Assembly (NCBI GenBank): GCA_030077755.1
Contig: JAQJZZ010000018.1
Coordinates: 2,108,001-2,172,000 of the forward strand
DNA: 64,000 nt
Origin: Filosporella fistucella
Lineage: Eukaryota; Ascomycota; Leotiomycetes; Helotiales
Direction: 5' to 3'
In this document: in pieces, positions 59,143 to 64,000 of the stretch
How positions within the stretch are numbered: the stretch's first letter is position 1
How the letters are laid out: each line of letters opens with the position of its first letter
Position numbers and translations under genes: made by a program
Notes under the pieces: generated by a model
Told to the model about the DNA's origin: nothing
What the model saw: only the letters and a program-made list of their open reading frames with translations
Database searches by the model: none

Positions 59143-59496
59143 AACCCGTATCCCGCTCAGAGATTTCTTTTTATATATCGCGGACTATGTCCTGGCTCAA
59201 AGGAAAGACTTTTACTAGAACACGATATCTTTCAAATACAAACAGAGGAAATAATACCACATCTTATACCCTAAGAAGTAAAGCTCATCGAAAATCCCGT
59301 AGGTACCTCTGACTATTGTTCAATGATCTGCTGGTAAATCACGTGCAATAATCTTAAGATAATGAATATATCCCAATCGCTGCCTACTTTACGACCCCAC
59401 AATGAAGGTTAAGCTCATTTATCTCCTCAGGTCAATCCGCTAATCTCCAACCTCCTTGAATCAGAGCCTCTCGATACAATATCACTGTTAGTAACC
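59143..59496. other. Intergenic, nothing seen
   Basis: 354 bp between two plus-strand genes; no open frame of note, no repeat. Confidence 0.6.
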
Positions 59497-60516
59497 ATGA
59501 CTTCCCCTATCAATTGGAACACAGACACAACATCCTCTCTCATCTCTCTAGGAACCCACTTTCTCTACCTCCGCGCCGCCGGTACCCCTCGCTCTCCCTC
59601 TTCACCAGCCATAATAACCATCCCCGGGTTAGGCGACACAAACGCCAGCTGGACCACCGTCCAACGTCTCATCTCCTCCTTCGCACGAATCTACACCTAC
59701 GATCGCTCCGGCCAAGGCAATTCCTCTCTCCCCTCCCCCTTCCTCCCAGAAACCAAAACGTATATCAACATAGCTAAAGAACTTAAATCTTTACTCACAA
59801 TCACGGGGATAGAACCCCCATACATCCTCATCATGCATTCTCTCGGTGGCCTCATCGGTCGAGAGTTCTTGCATTTATATGAGAAAGAGGTTGTAGGCAT
59901 GTTATTTGTAGATTGTCTTACAGAGGAGAGTTATACGATGCGTCCTAAGGAATTACCTAGAGTTATGAGGAAATTACAAGAGGGGCTTGATAGCTCGTTT
60001 TTGTGGAAGGAGAAGGGGATAGGTATGAGTACTGAAGAGTGGGGAGATGTGGTATATAATGAATGTCTTGGCTCTACATTGCCTCCCGCCGAGATATTGG
60101 AGAAGCAGGAAATAGCTACGAGAGCGGAGATAGAGAATCTGATTCCTTGTTCTGTGAGCTTGAAAGAGAAAGGACAGCTTGATGGAAGAGCTTGTGTGTT
60201 GGGTGATAGACCTGTGTCGGTGATAAAGGGGAATGCGGATGGGGAATGGAAAAGGTGGTTTGAGGTAATTGTTAAGGAGGGGAGGGGAACGGATAAAGAG
60301 AGGGAGATGATAAAAGTGTTTTTGGAGACGGTGGAGGAGAAGCAAGTGTGGTTGCAGTTCCAGTTATTAAAATTGAGTAGGAACTCGAGAATGGTGGAGG
60401 CGAGAGAGAGCTGGCATAATGTGCAGTGGTATCAGCCTGACTTGATTGCTAGAGAGGTGAAGTGGTGCATGGAGGAGTATGAGAAATTGAGGAATGAGGA
60501 GTTGGGAAAGCCATAA
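59497..60516 (+). CDS. Alpha/beta-hydrolase
   Basis: A 339-aa intronless protein starting at an ATG in ACCATGA context. The alpha/beta-hydrolase fold is shown by TIPGLGD (oxyanion strand, about 41-47), YTYDRSGQGNSS (about 67-77), and the nucleophile elbow MHSLGG with Ser115. LFVDCLTEE has an acid candidate Asp, and SWHNVQWYQPDLI has the catalytic His at about 307. Substrate unknown; the H-S-L-G-G elbow is commoner in small-molecule hydrolases than in lipases. There is no signal peptide, so it is likely cytosolic. The gene is convergent with the NB-ARC/TPR gene, 133 bp between stops. Alpha/beta-hydrolase domains occur as N-terminal effectors of some fungal NLRs, but here the enzyme is a separate gene. 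Confidence 0.88.
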   Translation: MTSPINWNTDTTSSLISLGTHFLYLRAAGTPRSPSSPAIITIPGLGDTNASWTTVQRLISSFARIYTYDRSGQGNSSLPSPFLPETKTYINIAKELKSLLTITGIEPPYILIMHSLGGLIGREFLHLYEKEVVGMLFVDCLTEESYTMRPKELPRVMRKLQEGLDSSFLWKEKGIGMSTEEWGDVVYNECLGSTLPPAEILEKQEIATRAEIENLIPCSVSLKEKGQLDGRACVLGDRPVSVIKGNADGEWKRWFEVIVKEGRGTDKEREMIKVFLETVEEKQVWLQFQLLKLSRNSRMVEARESWHNVQWYQPDLIAREVKWCMEEYEKLRNEELGKP

Positions 60517-60649
60517 TTAATTGGTTAGAGATATTCGAGTTCACAAAGTCATTATCTATCTATCAAGTTCACCTCACAACCCCCTTCAACAACCAAACAC
60601 CCCACCAAATCCACCAAACAATCCACCCCATTGTCCCCAGCCTCCATTG

Positions 60650-63600
60650 TCACTTCTCCTCATAAATCCTCAAAAACCTCTCATACTCTCTAAACGCATC
60701 CTGCGTGACCCTCGCCTCAAACCCATAAGCCTTCGCCCACCCAGCCGTACTCTCCCTCCATAATTTCCGCGCACTCTCCATATTCTCACTACTAGAAGCT
60801 CTCATCGCATCCGCCAATCTTCCCTTTGCCCTCAGAGTCGCGGGATGTAAATCACCTACGCTGCGTTGATAGACTTTATATATCCCCCTGAACAAATCTT
60901 CCGCTTCCCCTTTTGCGGGGCTTCCAAGCGAGGCTTTTAGTAGCGCGAGATGAGTCGCGCATTGGAGAGTAGATTGGTGTTCTGGGCCGAATATTAGGGT
61001 TAGACCATCAAGTGCTTGTTTGTGTAGGGATTCAATGGTAGAGAGCGTTTCTTCGTGGGTCGTCGGTGTGGTTACCAAGTGGGGGAGTTGGGTGCGCAGG
61101 ATCTCGCCTTTGTAGGTTAGGGAGAGGAGTGTATCGGGGTGAGAGTCACCGAGGATCGCTCTTCGGCCTGTGAGTGCGAGATCAATTTTTTGAAGAGCGG
61201 GGGCATGTTGACCCAGTGCAGAGAGGATGATTGCCCGGTGGTGAAGAGAGGCGAGTTGGTCGGGGTGGAAATCTGTGCCAGAGAGTGTACCGTTTGTGAG
61301 GACTGCGGTTCGTTCTGCGAGACAGGTTTCACTTAGAGAATCTGCGGCGTTGGGGCCTGTCTTGAAATATAAAACACAGGACAATTGGTGTTTACTCGTT
61401 AGAGTATCTGGATGTGTTGCTGGGTCCAGCCAAGGACCGTGTTGCCGTACAGCCAGGGCGGATTGGTTCATTTGTTCTGCAATATCATAATTTCCTCTTG
61501 CGAACATGATTGCGGCTACTTCACTCTTGCAGTATATGACGAGGGGGTGAGTTGCCGATAATTTGTTGATCAGCTTTTCGATGCAGGAAGTAAGAAGAGT
61601 CTCGGCTTCGTCGAAGTCAGCGGTCGTGCATCCTTTCGCGATGAGGATGCTGGCTTTGATGACTTTGCTGTGCATTGTCTCGGGATGATCCGCTCCTAGT
61701 ATACTTTCTCTACCAATGATGGCAGCACCGATATACCGAAGAGCTTCATCAAATTTGCAGTCTCGTCTCAGAATATCGGCAAGGTTGTGGCAACTGGTAA
61801 GTGTTTCTGGAGCCGAACTGCCGAGACTTGCTTTCCGCTCTGCAAGTGCTTTGCGGCATTCAACAGTAGCGGCACAATAATTGCCATTATACATGAGGAT
61901 CTGAGCGAGATCATCCATCGCGAGAGTGACATCGATTTTAGGAGCGTGAGAACCTTCTCCGGCGTGAAGGAGATGTTTGAACGTTTCCACCGCCGTCTCG
62001 TATCGATTCGCACAGTCGGCTTGTTCGAGTTTTGCTTGCATCCTCTTCTTCCAATGTGTTCCTCGTTCACTGGTACTTACGAAGTTGCCTTGAAGTGCGT
62101 GGTGCATGTCTCTGTATTTGGCAAGAAGCTCGAATAGAGATACTTGATTTTGGACAATGACGATTTGATCCACAGGTATGGGATCTGGTAGAACAGTTCT
62201 GGCAAGAACTCCCATTTTCAAAGCCTCAACATACATCCCCTTTCGCTTGAAGAAAGTCGATTCCCGATAATAAATTGTAGCCACCGCAGTTTTCAGCGCA
62301 TCGTTGTGCAAATCATAGCCGGTGACTAGGTGTGTGAAGCATTCTTTCCACCAAGCTCTGTGGTCGGATTTCGAGTCGGGGTAATTCTGAGAAAAGGCCA
62401 ATACCGTATCTTCATACCATTTATCCTCGTCCATCAAATCATCCTCATCTGCAGGCGAGCGTTCGCCCTCCAAAGCATTCCTTATCGCCAAGTAGACCAG
62501 AGGGTGCATGGTGTAGGTCTGATTAGCGAGGTCCTCCACAACCAGGAAATGGCCTTTAATGAGGAACAGAGTAATGATCATATCGAGAGGATCTGAGGCC
62601 GAGAAAATGCTTTTGGGCACCGAAGTACCGCCCAGGTAATAGAGCTGGAAGAGAAACTGGCAAAATTTGTGATACTTCTTCCGAAAGCTCTTGATGTCAA
62701 ATACGCCTTTCCCAATGACCGAAATATCATGACTCGGCCGTGAGACTGGATCAATTTTGCTGAATAGACGAATTTTGAATTGATCACTCATCTGATAGAG
62801 ATCGAGGAATTGAGATGCCTTCATGCTGGTGCAGTTGACGACTTGTGCTGCCTGGATGATGGCTCGAGGCAGACAAGTCAATAGGCCGGCGATCTCCTGA
62901 ATTTGCTTTTCATTGGACATAATATGTGGATTGGTCTCGAGATTATGCCTGAAAAGATCCACTGATGCCTCCATTTCGAGGTCACTGATTTCACAAACAT
63001 CTCGTGCGAATACCAACTCACGACCATTCTGTACACTACGCGCCAACAAAATGACCGTGCCTGGAAAGGTTTGTAATTTGTCGACCAGTCGTCCATAACC
63101 GGGAATTTCGTCAAGTAGCAGTCGAAATCTGACTCCAGGATCAACAACTAGTAAGGAATTTGGGCTATGAGTGCCTTTCAACCATTCCTCAAGTTGTACA
63201 CCAGCTGCAGAATCCGAGTTTGAGGCATCAGTTATGCGAAGGTCATTGGTTCTAAACCAGGAAATTGGTGTTGCTGGGGAGATTTTCTGGACACGATATA
63301 CGAATTCTATGACCAGCTCCGTTTTACTATAGCTATCAGCATTTCGCATTCGAGCTTCAAGAGGAGACTTACCCTATGCCACCCAGTCCAACTACTGCTA
63401 TGCGTCCCTTCTCACCCGGATTCCACATCCCGAAAAGTTGGTTCAATGCCGTGAAGCGGCCGAAGAAGTTAGGATTGCGAGAATATGGCACATGGAATGG
63501 CGCCAAACTCTGTGAAGCTGCCCTGGCTTCCTGTGCCGCATCAGTACTTGCACCGTCTGCTGGGCCTTGGAGACGGCTAACAACATTGTTTGCAAGCTCC

Positions 63601-63740
63601 TCGAAGGATGAGGAAAGCATCTCTGCAATTGCTTCCGAAAGCTGTGAAGTAATAGGTAGGGGATCTACGATATCAATCACCGCTTCAGTTGGTTCGGCGG
63701 TTTCGGGAATGGAGTTAAGCTCGACAGGTTCGTCGGCCAT
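60650..63740 (-). CDS. NB-ARC/TPR receptor (fungal NLR-like)
   Basis: Exons 63373..63740 and 60650..63326 are joined over a 46-nt intron (GTAAGT donor, CTGAT branch, ATAG acceptor, phase 2), giving 1014 aa. The intron falls inside the P-loop: the joined VVGLGGIGKTEL (residues 116-127) is a canonical NB-ARC Walker A. It is preceded by PFHVPYSRNPNFFGR, the usual entry to such domains. Walker B is LLVVD (181-185), and a GxP-like CLPRA lies at about 274 with MHPLVYLA in the winged helix. From about residue 500, kinesin-light-chain-type TPRs repeat (YCAATVECRKALAERKASLG, EALRYIGAAIIGRESILGADHPET). The first 80 residues are a short Ala/Ser/Glu-rich segment with no recognised effector domain. Such STAND proteins act in fungal non-self recognition and heterokaryon incompatibility; the ligand here is unknown. 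A GTAAGT at about 62089 could be an optional splice donor but is not needed. Confidence 0.92.
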
Positions 63741-64000
63741 ATCTGATGGGGGGGAACTTGAGAAGGAAGTGGTTGAACCATTTCGAAGAATGTGAGATAG
63801 TTCTTATAAATATGGATCATGATAAATTTAGAACGAATTTTGGGCGACAAGAGAAGACGACAGACGGTGAGCAGGAACTGTCAGTGCGGCTTCACGAGAC
63901 GCAATTGTGAGTCTAACGCAGCACACTCGTGGTACGACGAAGTCGTCGCAGCGGAAAACAATACATATAGATAAATGAGGCATTGGTATGGAACACATCC
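63741..64000. promoter_or_regulatory. Upstream region of the NB-ARC/TPR gene
   Basis: 260 bp to the window edge, presumably the promoter; no element recognised. Confidence 0.4.

Overview
The window is nuclear DNA of a filamentous ascomycete (Pezizomycotina). The gene set fits a leotiomycete of the Sclerotinia/Botrytis kind, but that narrower placement is a judgement from recalled protein families, not something proved here. Introns are short (45-127 nt) with GT(A/G)NGT donors, CTAAC/CTGAC-like branch points and CAG/TAG acceptors. Gene models are spaced by 0.1-2.2 kb of AT-rich, low-complexity DNA. I found 23 protein-coding genes, most spliced by hand from exons whose phases agree. No tRNA, rRNA, CRISPR array or intact transposon was seen.

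Left part (1-12.3 kb, accessory in character): a 5'-truncated protein with a cysteine-peptidase-like Cys/His/Asp set; a 78-aa spliced small protein; a membrane-anchored fucose-lectin-like protein; a Zn2Cys6 transcription factor resembling the cutinase/fatty-acid regulators; and an F-box protein.

Middle part (13.9-51 kb, mostly housekeeping): hydroxymethylbilane synthase (heme), glycine cleavage H protein, the septation GTPase Spg1/Tem1, a PLAC8-type protein with internal tandem repeats, an acidic mitochondrial protein, CAND1 (cullin exchange), the mitofusin Fzo1, the ESCRT-III subunit Vps2, a PP2C phosphatase, an unknown two-TM protein, an archaemetzincin carrying a SUMO-interaction-like motif, mitoribosomal mL41, the SSU-processome factor Utp14, and a secreted GH81 endo-beta-1,3-glucanase. 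Several pairs are divergent with short shared promoters (mL41/UTP14 190 bp; FZO1/VPS2 271 bp; GCV3/SPG1; acidic protein/CAND1).

Right part (51-63.8 kb): the most interesting block. Three apparently separate minus-strand reading frames splice in phase into one gene of about 2095 codons. It combines a chymotrypsin-like serine protease domain (His280, Asp383, Ser482) with a long RasGAP-like region. Next to it lie a divergently transcribed C-tail membrane protein, an alpha/beta hydrolase, and an NB-ARC/TPR receptor of the fungal NLR type whose P-loop is interrupted by an intron. Proteases and hydrolases are known effector types of fungal NLRs, so this block is a candidate immune/heterokaryon-conflict locus. 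The functional link is inference from adjacency only.
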